A stretch of 64,000 nucleotides of DNA from Ceratotherium simum simum (Eukaryota; Chordata; Mammalia; Perissodactyla; Rhinocerotidae): the NCBI RefSeq assembly GCF_000283155.1, contig NW_004454216.1, positions 10,643,736 to 10,707,735 of the forward strand. Direction: 5' to 3'. The position numbers and the translations under genes are program-made. Shown here one piece after another: positions 47,809 to 58,914 of this stretch (its first letter is position 1; each line of letters starts with the position of its first letter). The notes under the pieces are model-generated. The model saw only the letters and a list, made by a program, of their open reading frames with translations, ran no database searches and was not told where the DNA came from.

Positions 47809-48194
47809 CTATTTGTAAATCCTCTTTGTTTCTATTGCCTCATTGGCTGTAAAGCAGGACACTAACAGGTTACTTCTTTAACCACAGATTTCTCTTGGTG
47901 TTCATATTAAATGATTTCAGTAGGATAAATAGCAAAGTGATCAGAATATGACTTTTCAAGAACATCACATTCCCTAATAATCAAATGAGTTAATGAATGT
48001 GAAAATATTTTGTAAACCAGAAATGATTGTATACAGTTTGTTGTTTTAAATGTTGATACCTATTTGAGTAACACACTAATTACTTATAAATATAAAGGTA
48101 AAGAGAGGTTGGGTGTGTCCAGCTGATGCAAGTTCATTACACTAACTTACAGAATTGATGTTAAAACTCCTGGAGCCAGATCCTACTCAGCTCT
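47809..48194. other. Unassigned sequence
   Basis: No gene or repeat recognised. Confidence 0.4.
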
Positions 48195-48567
48195 TGTCTT
48201 AGTCAGCTCAGGCTGCCGTAACAGAAAACCACAGACTGAGTGGCTTACACAGCAGAGGTTTATTTTCTCCCAGTTAGGGAGGTTGGGAGTCTAGGATCAA
48301 GGTGCCAGTAGGATTGGTTTCTGGTGAGACCTCTTCCTGGCTTGTAGACGGCTGCCTTTGTCCTCACATGCCTTTCCTCTGTGTGCACGTATCCTGGTGT
48401 CTCTTCTTCTTGTTATAAGGACACCAGTCCTATTGGATTAGGGCCCTACTCTTATGATTTCATTTAACCTTAATTACCTCCTTAAAGGCTCTATCTCTAA
48501 AACAGTTACACTGGGGATTAGGGCTTCAACATATGGATTTGGGAGGGGACAAATTCAGTCCATAACA
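48195..48567 (+). mobile_element. Solo LTR, MLT1/MST-type (ERVL-MaLR), sense
   Basis: Starts 'tgtcttagtcagctcaggct' and ends 'attcagtccataaca', the TG...CA limits expected of an LTR. 'tggcttacacagcagaggtt', 'ttcttgttataaggacacca' and 'cttaattacctccttaaagg' are classic MaLR LTR landmarks. No internal retroviral sequence flanks it, so it is a solo LTR left by recombination. A clear 5-bp target duplication was not found. Confidence 0.88.
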
Positions 48568-50079
48568 GACATCTCTTTTCTTTTTGTTAAATCTCCATTA
48601 TAACTGCTTCATGCTTTTTCTCTAATTTTAAAGCCAAGTACAGATGGAAAGGTACTCACAGCAGCAGATACCTGTGGTAGGGATGGAAAATAAGAAAAAA
48701 AAATGTATTTTGTCTTGTTTTTCTCTCTCAGCAGTTTTCCATTTCTCCAATTGCATAAATTATTATAATCTAATCTCCTTTTATTAGATAACCAGCTAAT
48801 AATTATTTACTAATTTATAGCATCTACATAAAACCAACCCCCTATAATTTTGAAACCTGTCCTTATACACAACTAGCCCTCTTTGAAAGGGAGCATGACC
48901 CTTTCCACAGAATGAAACATTTTAAATAACATTAAACAAAGCATAAGAAGATTATTAAGCTATAAGAGGGTACTCTACAATTACAAACAATTTCTCTTAA
49001 TTATATGCTGCTCTGACACTCAATAGAAAATGCAGATGAACCATGTAATGCATTTATAAATAAGATCAAATTTGAATATTCCCACTAAATATGCCAGTGG
49101 TATCTGCTATTAGCTCCTTGCTTGGGTTTTGTTTTCTTCCTCACCTTTGGCTGGGCCTTATTATTGGAAGAGAGATACTAGTTTCAGGCTCTTAATCCTA
49201 TAAAGCAATCAAGAAAAACAACATCATCCAAATAGTCATTTGTGAATTGTAAGCCTAACTTGATGTTATTAGAGTCAGACTATTAGAATTTTGCTCCACG
49301 GTGATAACCCTTTCTCTAACACCAAGTCCACATATAATCATTTGTGCATTCTTATTCATGAAATAAAACCACAGGAGGCGTTGGTCTCATTAAAAAACAG
49401 GGGCATAATAGTGGAAAGAGACAAATCCAAATTAAGACTGATTGTTTTTTCTCTCAAAGTCTCCCTTTAAGAGCTGGCTTTAGAAAGAGTCATGCAAGGC
49501 ATATTATGCTGGTTCTCTGCTGTCTGAGGGTAAGGACAATTTGAAAGAAAGGAGAGTGCCAGGATGATTTTTGTTAAAATGCAAACACTCACACACACAC
49601 ACACACCCCCCTACACACACACTTACTTCCCTGGGGAAAAATGTCTTACAATTCTTGATCTTTCACTTTAAGATTACTTTACATACATTTTTTAGTTCAT
49701 TTCCAAAATGTTGCTTTCTTTAAGGTAATTTTGCTCTCTCAGCTGGCATACTCCCATTTAAAAAAAGTCATTAAGGGCATAATTTTGGAAATCTACATTT
49801 AAAAAAAATACTTGTTTTGTTTACAAAAACTTTTTATCAAAGCAGAACTGAGTTGCATTGCCATTCCAAACATATCTTTTGTAGAACTGATTACATTATA
49901 TATCTGTGTATTCTTGGAAACATTAAATAATAGAAAGCAAACAAAGGTCTCATCTTTGGGCTTTCATGCAATAGATTTTTGTAAATTAGGCTGACAAATT
50001 CACCTAGTCTTCCTTTCCTCTGCTTACTGTCAGTATAAGATTGAATGACAAATTGGTCTTAATCAAAATTGAAAAGTTC
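48568..50079. other. Unassigned sequence with an (AC)n tract at 49589-49606
   Basis: No gene recognised. The AC tract is interrupted by 'ccccct' and resumes to 49622. Other parts show no repeat landmarks. Confidence 0.4.
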
Positions 50080-50465
50080 TGCTCACTGAAAGACACCGTC
50101 AAGAAATGAACAGGTGTAGAGCAGGAAAAACATCTTTTTCCTCTCCTTTTTTAAGTTCTCAACTAAGACCCCTGTAACATAGACAGAGTAACAAGAGAAA
50201 AGCGTACACATTTACTTAAGTTTTATGTGACAAGGGGATCTTTATCAGGAAATGAAGACCCAAAAAAGCGGTTAAACCTGTTCTGTGTGGCCTGAGCTTC
50301 TTCACAACATGGCGGCCGGTTCCGAGGACAAGTGTTCAGAAAGGAACCAAGCAGAAGCCGTAAGGCCTTTAATGATCTAGCTGCAGAAGTCAAACTGCAA
50401 CACTTCATCATATTCTACTGGTCAAGACATTTACAAAAGCCCACCCAATTTCAAAGGGAGGCAAC
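50080..50465. mobile_element. Unclassified ancient interspersed repeat (possibly LTR-derived)
   Basis: 'ctcaactaagacccctgtaa', 'aagttttatgtgacaagggg', 'tcttcacaacatggcggccg' and 'tctactggtcaagacattta' look like pieces of a eutherian interspersed repeat that I recognise only generically. The middle (50270-50345) is richer in G, C and CpG than its surroundings. A 62-codon minus frame across it is not supported as a gene. Confidence 0.45.
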
Positions 50466-50566
50466 ACTTCATCCAAGGTCATAGAGCTCAGTAACGGCAA
50501 AACTGAAATCTTAATTTCTAAGTATAAGGTCACTTTTCAACATGTATTCTTTTTAACTCCAATTTT

Positions 50567-50757
50567 CTTTTCTTTTGCTGAGGAAAATTCACCCTGAGCT
50601 AACATCTGTGCCAATCCTCCTCTAGTTTTTGTATGTGGGTCACCACCACAGCATGGCCGCTGACAAGTGGTGTATGTCCTCGCCCAGGAACCGAACCCCG
50701 GCTACCAAAGCGAAGTGCGCTGAGCTTAACCACCAGGCCTTGGGGCCGGCCCCGATT
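50567..50757 (-). mobile_element. Short ERE SINE, antisense
   Basis: Only one 'gaggaaaattcaccctgagc' body module before 'tttttgtatgtgggtcacca' and a head ending 'ttggggccggcccc'. At about 190 bp it lacks the second module seen in other copies. Perfect 16-bp TSD 'ttttaactccaatttt' at 50551-50566 and 50758-50773. The perfect TSD argues that it inserted in this form or lost the module soon after. Confidence 0.94.
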
Positions 50758-50989
50758 TTTTAACTCCAATTTTTGTCATGCACATGGTTAAGCTGCAAAA
50801 GCCCAACAGAAAAATGTACGTCAGTATTCTAAAAGTGTACATGCCATAAACTACAATATCTACAAATCAGGCCATGGGTAAACTTGAAATCAGCTTTTTG
50901 TCTCCATCTACTTTCCACTTAGACTTTCCAAAGAGAAGGCATGGGGTGAGGTAAGGGGGTAAAAACAAGACAGAAAATGAAAACCTAAA

Positions 50990-51435
50990 AGATTCTTCAG
51001 GCAAAGTATTAAAATTAGTAGGAGAGTTTAACATGATTGCAGAAATATAAGATCAGTATATAAACACCATTCCTCACCCACAGCAACAAACACAGAATTT
51101 TACTTTAATAAAATATTTATATATAATAACATTAAAAATATGACGTATGTAGAAAAATATGGCCAAAATATATAAGGCATTTTGCAGGAGATTTTAAAAC
51201 ATTATTGAAAAACAATAAAGAATTAAATAAATGGAGAAATAAATAGATTGTAAGGAAGATTCAATATCATAACAATGTCATTTCCCTAAAATTTTTCTAT
51301 AAATGTAATTTAATTCCCATCAAGATACCGATAGAGTTGTAAAGAAACTATAAAAGTTGATTTTAAACTATATATGGAAAAGCAAGGAACAATAATAGCT
51401 AAGATACTAAAAAAAAGGTGTGATAACTTGCCCCT
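50990..51435 (+). mobile_element. L1 ORF2 fragment, sense, left part of a split copy
   Basis: 'ccaaaatatataaggcattt', 'atttaattcccatcaagata' and 'actatatatggaaaagcaag' follow L1 ORF2 just upstream of the region resumed at 52340. Old and frame-broken. The two parts are separated by the LTR-like insertion at 51440-52300. Confidence 0.75.
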
Positions 51436-51439
51436 ATTA

Positions 51440-52300
51440 GATGTTGTCTTGGTTATTTACTGCTATGTAGCAAACTATCCCAAATTTTAGTGGCTTAAAA
51501 CAACAGCTATTTTATTAACCTCTTGATTTTGTGGAGTAGGAATTTGGTTAAGGCTTGGCTAGTATATTGGTAAAAGTTCAACCAAAGAAGAAAAACCAGT
51601 AGGATTTATTACAGAGATTTATTTATTTCAAGGAATTGGCCTACACAATTGTAGGGGGTTGGCTAAGTAAGTCTGTATGGCAAGAAATTAGGAAGAGACG
51701 ATTATATGCAGGTCTGAATTCCATGCGCATAGGCAGAAGCTGCTGTCTGAAGGTGAAATTTCTTCTCTTCTTTGGGAAACATTCAGGCCTGCTTTTAAGG
51801 CCATCCAACAAATTAAGTTAGGCCCACCAGAATAATTGCTCTTACTTAAAGTCAACTGATTAGGGGCTTTATTTGCATCTGCAAAATCCTTTCACAGAAG
51901 CACCTACATTAGTGCTTGATTGAATAAAGATGTGGGTGGCCTAGGCAAATTGACATATCAGGAAGCCATCACAGCTAGGTTATTATTATTTCTTTTGACT
52001 CTATGTGGTGTTTATTGGATCATTCCATGGTACTCAGCTGGATGCTAATTGATCTGGAGAGTCCAAGACAGCTTTACTCAAATGCCTGGGACCGTGGCAG
52101 GAACAGCCAGCAGAGTGGATTTAGCTGGTCCCCTCTCCCTCTCCATGCAGTCGTAAGGTCTCACTGTCTGGCACCTCCAGCAGGGCAGTTAGACTTCTTT
52201 CTTGGTGGCACAGCAATCGCTTGAACCACACTGGAAATTGCCAAATATCTTAAATTCTAGTTCTAGAGCCGTATTCCACTGATCAAAGCGGTCATAGGGC
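51440..52300 (+). mobile_element. LTR-like element (MLT1-like), split by a second LTR
   Basis: Left part (51440-51562): 'ttactgctatgtagcaaact' and 'agtggcttaaaacaacagct', a motif shared with MaLR LTRs. Right part (51974-52300): 'actcagctggatgctaattg', 'tctggagagtccaagacagc' and 'ctctccctctccatgcagtc'. The two halves read on from each other when 51563-51973 is set aside. Family assignment is tentative. Confidence 0.55.
51563..51973 (+). mobile_element. Nested solo LTR (ERVL-like) with 5-bp TSD
   Basis: 'tttattacagagatttattt', 'ggaattggcctacacaattg' and 'agtcaactgattaggggctt' resemble a eutherian ERV LTR, ending 'gaagccatcaca' with the expected CA. 'gctag' occurs on both sides (51558-51562 and 51974-51978), a 5-bp duplication of the size produced by many retroviral integrases. 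The 5' end has lost the canonical TG. No internal genes, so it is a solo LTR. Confidence 0.65.
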
Positions 52301-52339
52301 AGAACAGTTTCTAGTGAAGGAGAACAGACTCTACTGCCT

Positions 52340-53260
52340 GAAGGGAAATGTGTCATAGAAGTAAAGAGAGTGTGGTATTAGCATAGGGATAGAAAGTGAA
52401 TAAAGGAAAATAAAAAGTCCAGACACAGACCTGCACATACATGAAACTTGATATATAGTAGAGATGGCCCAGCAGATCGTTAGGCAAGAGATGCACTAAA
52501 CAATATACAGTTCTGGATAATAGCGTGAAAAACTGAAATTGAATTTCTACTTCAAATCACACACAAAAATCAATTCCAGAAGGATTAAAGACTTAAAGGT
52601 GAAACAAGAAACTTTAAAACTTTTAGAAAAAGTATAGGAGGAAGATATCTTTATAAACTTTGAGTAGAAAAGAATTTTTAGACTAAACACAAAAAGCCCT
52701 AATCATAAAAGATGAAAAAAAAGATCAGACTGCATTTAATTGAGAACTTCTGTTCATCAAAATATTCCATAAAGAACATGAAAAGACTAGCCAAAAACTA
52801 GAAGAGATCTGCAGCATATTTAACAAATAACTTATTAAAATCCAGAATATATAAATAAATTCTACAAAAGAATAACAAAAAGGCAAATAATCCAGTAGAA
52901 AAAATGGGCAAAAAGGTGCACACTGGCAGTGCACAGAAGAGGAATCATGAATGGCAAACAAACGTAAGGAAAGATGCTTGATCTCATTAGTAAATTAGTA
53001 ATCACAGAAATGCTATTTAAAACCAAAGTGTAATATCATTTTATATCTACTAAACTGTCTAAAATTAATAAATCTGGCAATAAGTATTGGCAAAGATGTG
53101 GAGAAAATGAAATTCTATATGGCTGGAGTGTTCATTTGAATGATTATTTAGTTAAAAAATCCAGTTTATCTTGTAAAGAGGGAAAGGGGCAGATCCCATG
53201 ACAAAGCAATCTACTTCCAGGTATACGTCAGAAGTGTTCAAATTGGGCATGTGTGACCTT
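52340..53260 (+). mobile_element. L1 ORF2 fragment, sense, right part of a split copy
   Basis: Resumes ORF2 with 'gagtgtggtattagcatagg', then 'aggattaaagacttaaaggt', 'gcatttaattgagaacttct', 'tccagaatatataaataaat', 'agtagaaaaaatgggcaaaa' and 'agtattggcaaagatgtgga' in coding order. Many substitutions and stops mark it as old. It fades out near 53260. Confidence 0.82.
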
Positions 53261-54628
53261 GGGGTACATGAGGAGTTTCTTACAGGCACAGATAAATTTA
53301 AGGGAATAAATTGCTGGATTCCCAGCTTCCGTATGTAACGTATGTATTCTGAAGCAATCTGAGAATGTATCCTTAGCAGAGGCTAGATACCTCATAACAA
53401 TCACTTCCCACCTCTCCTTTCACAAAATTATCCTTTCTTCCATTTTATGGAAAATAAACTCTCATCCTCAATTTCACCATGATGCATTATCCTAAACAGT
53501 ACAGACTTCAAGGACGCCAAATAAAGAGAACAATTCAAAATATTGGTGACAGAATTCTCCTTTAGTGATGGTAACATCAACAATGATGTTGTTGATCGTA
53601 TGGCTTTGTGTCTTTCCCAGTCTTATATATCAGTGTGTTTCTATTAAAGGCAAGGTGGGCATTAGAAATATCCCCCCGACACACACGCACCATAGTAGGT
53701 TGCAGTGAATTCATACATATTGTAGAGTGGGGTTATGGGAGTAATGACAATTTTCATTTAATAGCCCCAATTTTCCATGCTCTCTAATTGTGAAAGAAGG
53801 CATTGTACCTGAGAGAGACCCTTGTTCATGAGAAGAAAGCGAAAAAAGGTGAGGGTAAAAAATATCAAAGACAGCACCAAGCACAAGATGAGGCTACACG
53901 CCTTATCATCTATCATAGAATTAAAATATTTAGGATATTAGAAAAAGCACCTTTGAATTAAAACAATGTGCTCCAAATCTTATGCCCGGACTTGGTCTGA
54001 GGCTGTGTCTCAATTGGGCATCTTACATGATTTCAAAGAATTAAAAATGAAAATTATGTTATTTCTGATATCTCAACATTACATCTTTGAGAAAATGGAA
54101 CATATATTGGAAGTAAAAAGTGTTTTGTATTTTGTCTGACATTTATTATTCATAGGAGAAACATTTCCTTGTATTTTAACATGAAAAAAAATCATTGGGC
54201 ACTTAAAAACTGCATTTGTTTTTTACTTAGTAATAAATATCCTTTCTGGCACTTATCAACCACTTCTCTACTTGTTGATTTCTTCCTATGGGAATAGAAA
54301 GTAGATTCTACTATACACAATGCATACTCAGCAATGATCATTGCAACACTTAACGTAAACCCTGCTCTTACTGGTGGCCTAATACTTTCTCTTACTGGGA
54401 ATTTCCACTGAATCCTGTCTCATGCCATCAGTAGGTGATAGGCTTCCAAGAACCCAGAACAAATAGAAAAATAATAGTCCCATCCATCTAAAGAGATGCA
54501 TTTCCAAATAAAATTTTACTTTATGTTCAATAACTATTTTTTGAAATGGCTTTAACTAACTGTGTACTAACAATAATTGTTATGATTAAATTCCTAAAAA
54601 AATTAACACTTGAGAGTCTTAAAGGCAC
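53261..54628. other. Unassigned sequence
   Basis: No gene or repeat recognised. A short imperfect inverted repeat of 'atcaacaatgatgttgttgat' lies at 53587-53607. Confidence 0.4.
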
Positions 54629-54640
54629 AGGAAATTTTTT
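54629..54640. repeat. Target-site duplication, left copy
   Basis: 'aggaaatttttt' recurs exactly at 54936-54947. Confidence 0.92.
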
Positions 54641-54935
54641 GTGTGTGTGTGTGAGGAAGATCAGCCCTGAGCTAACATCCATGCTAATCCTCCTCTTTTT
54701 GCTGAGGAAGACCGGCTCTGAGCTAACATCTATTGCCAATCCTCCTCCTTTTTTTTTTCCCCAAAGCCCCAGTAGATAGTTGTATGTCATAGTTACACAC
54801 CCTTCTAGTTGCTGTATGTGGGACGCGGCCTCAGCATGGCCGGAGAAGCAGTGCCTCAGTGCGCGCCCGGGATCCGATCCCGGGCTGCCAGTAGTGGAGC
54901 GTGCGCTCTTAGCCTCTAAGCCACGGGGCCAGCCC
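54641..54935 (-). mobile_element. ERE SINE, antisense, long variant with extra internal module
   Basis: A (GT)n/T-type left end, two 'gaggaaga' modules, a T-run, then the same extra segment as the copy at 21362-21660 ('atagttgtatgtcatagtta' and 'cttctagttgctgtatgtgg', about 54775-54820), then a head ending 'taagccacggggccagccc'. Perfect 12-bp TSD. Box B-like 'ggatccgatcc' is intact on the element strand. Close similarity to the other long copy supports a real subfamily. Confidence 0.96.
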
Positions 54936-54947
54936 AGGAAATTTTTT

Positions 54948-55464
54948 AAATATCAAGTTTATATATATAATTTTTGTTGCAAATTATAATAGGGTGACCA
55001 ATAAAAAGAATGTAAGTGCAAATATATATTGCATTAATATAAAATTCTGTGGGAATAGGGAAATGGAAATATGAGTCCAGGAGAAAAAATATACAGTGTC
55101 TGGCTTTTAAAAAAGAACTTGTTATCTGCATTTTCTAAATACATCATGGTGGGTAAAAAAAATCACAATGGTATTTGGATTCCATTGGATCTATTTAAAA
55201 GAATGATATTACAGTATTAATTTAAAATTTCAATATAAAAATGTACTAGAAATTACATCACTTGCAATCACTTAAACAGTCAATAAAAAAAAGTAGACAT
55301 CCACTTAAAACTGTGTGAAGAGTCACACAGGTTTTCAAAATTCTGTTGGTGGATATGTGAGCAAAATTTCAAACACCACTTATATATATAATAAGAAACC
55401 TCTGGCACAGGTACATTTAGGAATCACATACAACATTTTTTGTTCTTTTTTTCCTCTCAACAAT
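54948..55464. other. Unassigned AT-rich sequence
   Basis: No gene or repeat recognised. Confidence 0.4.
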
Positions 55465-55578
55465 GACAAGCATTTATTGAGCATTCATTACAAACCAGGT
55501 ACCTTTCTAGGTAAAAATAAATCAATATACAAACATCTCTGCCTGAGTGGAGTTTACACATTAGGAGTAGATTTATAA
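55465..55578 (-). mobile_element. L2 3' end, antisense
   Basis: 'agcatttattgagcattcat', 'accaggtacctttctaggta' and 'ctctgcctgagtggagttta' match the reversed L2 terminus. Confidence 0.78.
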
Positions 55579-55584
55579 CAGCAT

Positions 55585-55990
55585 GGTAATAGCAAAAAAT
55601 TAAGTAAATAAAAGAAAACAACCATAGCCAACTCAAATGTCCATACATAGGAGAATTACCAAAATTACACAGTGGTAAAAGTAAAGGTACTCAGCTATAG
55701 GCAACAATTTAAGTCAAAAATATCACTTGTAGTATGATAGAATTTTTATAATGCTCAAAAAAATCAAAATGAAGCAAACATTTACAAACACACATGTGGT
55801 ACAGCTATAAATACGTGGTACCCATATGGGAGTGGCACAAGGATGGGATCAAGGAACAACAAACAAAAGTAGCTTCAACATTAGGCGTCAAGTTCTCGTC
55901 CTTAGATTCTTTAGGTCAGATGGTGAGTGTGTTTTTATTTTATCGGGTGTTTATTTTCATGCCCTATTTTCTATACATAACAGCTACTAC
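55585..55990 (+). mobile_element. Old L1 3' end, sense
   Basis: 'ccaactcaaatgtccataca', 'gtagtatgatagaattttta' and 'tgtttttattttatcgggtg' correspond to the late ORF2/3'UTR pattern of ancient L1 subfamilies. Confidence 0.55.
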
Positions 55991-56174
55991 ATAAAACATC
56001 AATGAAGGCAGAAATAAATGTGGTGGAGGTTCTTTATGATTGTTTGTAACTATTCAGAAATTGAGAGGCAAAGTAGGTTTATGACCATCAAAGAAGAATC
56101 GTAGCCCTTCTCCCCAACACCAAGCACTGCCCTGCATGATTCAATCTGTTCCTCATTCTGTCAGCCATTCACAT
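55991..56174. other. Unassigned sequence
   Basis: No gene or repeat recognised. Confidence 0.35.
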
Positions 56175-56250
56175 GTCCACTCCTTCATTTGACATTAACT
56201 GATTGACCACTATATGCTGGACACCAGACTAAGTGCTAAAATAAGCATTC
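56175..56250 (-). mobile_element. L2 3' fragment, antisense
   Basis: 'attgaccactatatgctgga' and 'caccagactaagtgctaaa' fit the reversed L2 end. Confidence 0.6.
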
Positions 56251-56359
56251 TTCACAGCTATTCAAGACCAAGGAATCTGTCTGAAATACAATGGCTCTTT
56301 CATTCTGTCCCTTAGGACTACTTGTTGGTGCCAGATGTTCTATATTTTGCCTCTATTTT

Positions 56360-56611
56360 TTTGTTTTTTTTTTGTGAGGAAGATCAGCCCTGTGCTAACA
56401 TCTACCAATCCTCCTCTTTTTTTTTTTTTTGCTGAGGAAGACTGGCCCTGGGCTAACATCCGTGCCCATCTTGCTCCACTTTATATGGGCTGCTGCCACA
56501 GCATGGCTTGCCAAGCGGTGCATCAGTGCGCGCCTGGGATCCGAACCTACGAACTCTAGGCCGCCACAGCAGAGTACGTGCACTTAACCACTTGCGCCAC
56601 CGGGTCGACCC
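56360..56611 (-). mobile_element. ERE SINE, antisense
   Basis: T/G-rich tail, 'gaggaagatcagccctgtgc' module, an internal T-run (56418-56430), 'gaggaagactggccctgggc' module, 'ccactttatatgggctgctg' centre, and a head ending 'gccaccgggtcgacc'. TSD about 17 bp with one difference: 56343-56359 against 56612-56628 ('tattttgcctctatttt' and 'tattttacctctatttt'). Confidence 0.95.
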
Positions 56612-56628
56612 TATTTTACCTCTATTTT

Positions 56629-57002
56629 AATAAAACAAACTGATAAGTAAATAGAGTCTTGTTTTTTAATTTAAATAATCCTCATTGCTGTAAAATTCAC
56701 TTCAAGTCATTGAGGAAATTGTGACCAAGATCCTTTCTGTTAACCTGTCTTACTGCCCCCAGTAGCCTGATATAATATATGACCTGAGCTATACTTTATT
56801 TGTACGCCCCGCATTATTTCAAAGCACATTTGAAATTGATAGGTCATTGGAATTTAATAATTATTGAATAAACAACAAGACATAAAACTGAGCAATATTC
56901 CTCTCTGCCAGCTGGCATACAAATGTCTTTTCTTCTTTAGCATATGTAACATTTTGACTAGTAAAGGGATGCTCATTAATCAGACATATTTATCATTAAA
57001 AT
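56629..57002. other. Unassigned AT-rich sequence
   Basis: No gene or repeat recognised. Confidence 0.4.
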
Positions 57003-57019
57003 AATTATTTAAGCAAAAA
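57003..57019. repeat. Target-site duplication, left copy
   Basis: 'aattatttaagcaaaaa' recurs exactly at 57230-57246. Confidence 0.95.
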
Positions 57020-57021
57020 AA

Positions 57022-57229
57022 GGGGCCGCTTCGGTGGCCCGGGTTTCGCAGGTTCAGATCCTAGGCACCCAGCTACGCACCGCTTATCAAGCCATGCTGT
57101 GGTAGTGTCCCATATAAAGTAGAGGAAGATGGACACGGATGTTAGCCCAGGGCCAATCTTCCTCAGCAAACAAGAGGAGGATTGGCAACAGATGTTAGCT
57201 CAGGGCTAATCTTGCTCAAAAAAACAAAA
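57022..57229 (+). mobile_element. ERE SINE, sense, lacking the box A part of the head
   Basis: 'ggggccg' is joined directly to 'cttcggtggcccgggtttc', omitting the roughly 30 bp that hold box A ('tggcgcagcgg') in other copies. Box B-like 'ggttcagatcc' (57051-57061), the 'cccatataaagtagaggaag' centre, both body modules and an A-rich tail remain. A perfect 17-bp TSD flanks it. Without box A the copy is unlikely to be an efficient polymerase III template. Confidence 0.95.
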
Positions 57230-57246
57230 AATTATTTAAGCAAAAA

Positions 57247-58440
57247 GAGACTTAATTGTGATATTATTTACAATTAATGGTTTCAGATTTGTTATAGAAA
57301 ATCATAAAGACGAAAAAGGAAAATTATATGGCTTAACATTTCAGATTTTCAATGACAGCTGCAATTTCAATATTCCGTCCCCTATAAGTTCATGTTTACT
57401 CATCTAAAAATATGTGCTAGTATGTGGATGTTAAAACATGTGCTCTATGACTTCCTTACCACTGCCTCCCTCTCCTTTTCCTCCCCCACTCCCAGCCCCC
57501 TAGGCCTAACCTTGTAGAAAGGTGACTAACCATAAAAGGAAGCTTCAGCAAGTTCCAGAACATTCTGTACAGAATTCAGACTTACCCCATAGGAGCCATA
57601 TCCTTGTATTTAGAAGTTGCATAATATACTCATTTATTTGTATACAATAGAATTACTATTATTTTTAGCATGGCAATGTTGAAAAACTAAAGAGAAGTTG
57701 CATTTTAGGTTTGGGAAAGAGACAGAAATTAATGATTTCATCCATCGGGATCACCCTCCCATTATCAACAATGTTATTTAGTTTTTTGTAATAAAGAGTT
57801 TCTTTATTCCAGTAATTATTACTCATCTGAGACAATATTCTTCAATTAAAAAAAAAAAAACTTGTAAATAAAAATCAATTGCAAATTTCCTGGTATCATT
57901 GTGTATCAATTACTCCATTAACAACAGTCTTAAGACACAGGGTATAAACAGAAGCTAAATTGCTGTCCTTCATTATCCACCACACCAGGATCCTAACTGA
58001 TGAATTTGCTGAAAGTTACTTCCTATTTATGAATATTATCCCAAGTTTAGTCTTCACCCATATAATATACATTATATGCTTTCTTGTGACATGTCCTTAT
58101 AAACAGCAATTATATTTCTATGCAGAAAATATAGAAAGAATCCTGTATTATCGTTAGCAGTTGCAGTAAGAACATTCTCTCTATGACAGGATTTAGGAAT
58201 AAGTTACTTAGAATGAGAAAGGGGAAGAAAGAGATTTTTATCAGCTTAATATGCATAGATTCGTCACTCTGTTGTTATGACTTATACATATTAATTTTTT
58301 AAAAGCAGTTTCACAACTTCTTAAAGATAATATTTATATTGCCTCCCATTTTTTCCCCTGCTGAGAAAACAAAACAACAAAAAAAATGAAGTTACCAAAG
58401 GAGAATGAACATTCTTCAGTTTTGTCTCTGAGTTTTCTTT
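57247..58440. other. Unassigned sequence, candidate unique DNA
   Basis: No gene recognised. A C-rich pyrimidine patch lies at 57460-57505. No mobile-element landmarks seen across most of it. Confidence 0.4.
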
Positions 58441-58462
58441 GGGTGGGAGGGAAGGGGCAGGG
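58441..58462 (+). other. G-quadruplex-type motif
   Basis: Five G-runs of 3-4 separated by loops of 1-2 bases (58441-43, 58445-47, 58449-51, 58454-57, 58460-62), satisfying the usual four-run, loop 1-7 pattern. Function unknown. Confidence 0.85.
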
Positions 58463-58914
58463 AGTGCAGGAGAAGACAGACAATTATTGATGCTGAAAAA
58501 TTTAAACAGAGAAGAGGATTTCTGTATCTCAAGAAAGGTATTCTATACCTGAAGAAAGCTTTCTATTTTTTCTGAAAAAAGCTAATGCAGTATAATGCAG
58601 TACAAATAGATGTGAGTAAGGGAGAAAAGTGTTTGATATATCCTGTCTGGACAATATGCATGACCTCTGGAGTTTCATTAGACTTGTTTGTTTGTTTTGT
58701 TGTGCAAAATGCTCTTTATCTTGTCCCTTAATGAGACTGGGTGACAAACATCTAAAGGAGAGGGCCTAAGAAGGCGAGAGATAAACATACCCTAAGAAGA
58801 CTTCAAAGACCGTGGATGTTTAGTATGTAACAGAGTTAGGATGCATGCCAGCCATAGACAAGTGGCTGCAGCAAAAGTTCCACTGCGTTGTGTGCCAGAA
58901 ATGCACTACTCTAT
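58463..58914. other. Unassigned sequence
   Basis: No gene recognised; a 72-codon minus frame (58529-58747) has no domain. Confidence 0.4.

Noticed and set aside
48195..48567. Endogenous retrovirus with coding potential
   Set aside because: Only an LTR is present, with no gag, pol or env-like sequence on either side.
50223..50411. CpG island or first exon around the ATGGCGGCCGG word
   Set aside because: The GC-rich part is under 100 bp, the frame is only 62 codons on the opposite strand, and the segment looks like a dispersed repeat.
53587..53607. Palindrome-like 'atcaacaatgatgttgttgat'
   Set aside because: Arms are imperfect and short, well within chance expectation for 64 kb of AT-rich DNA.
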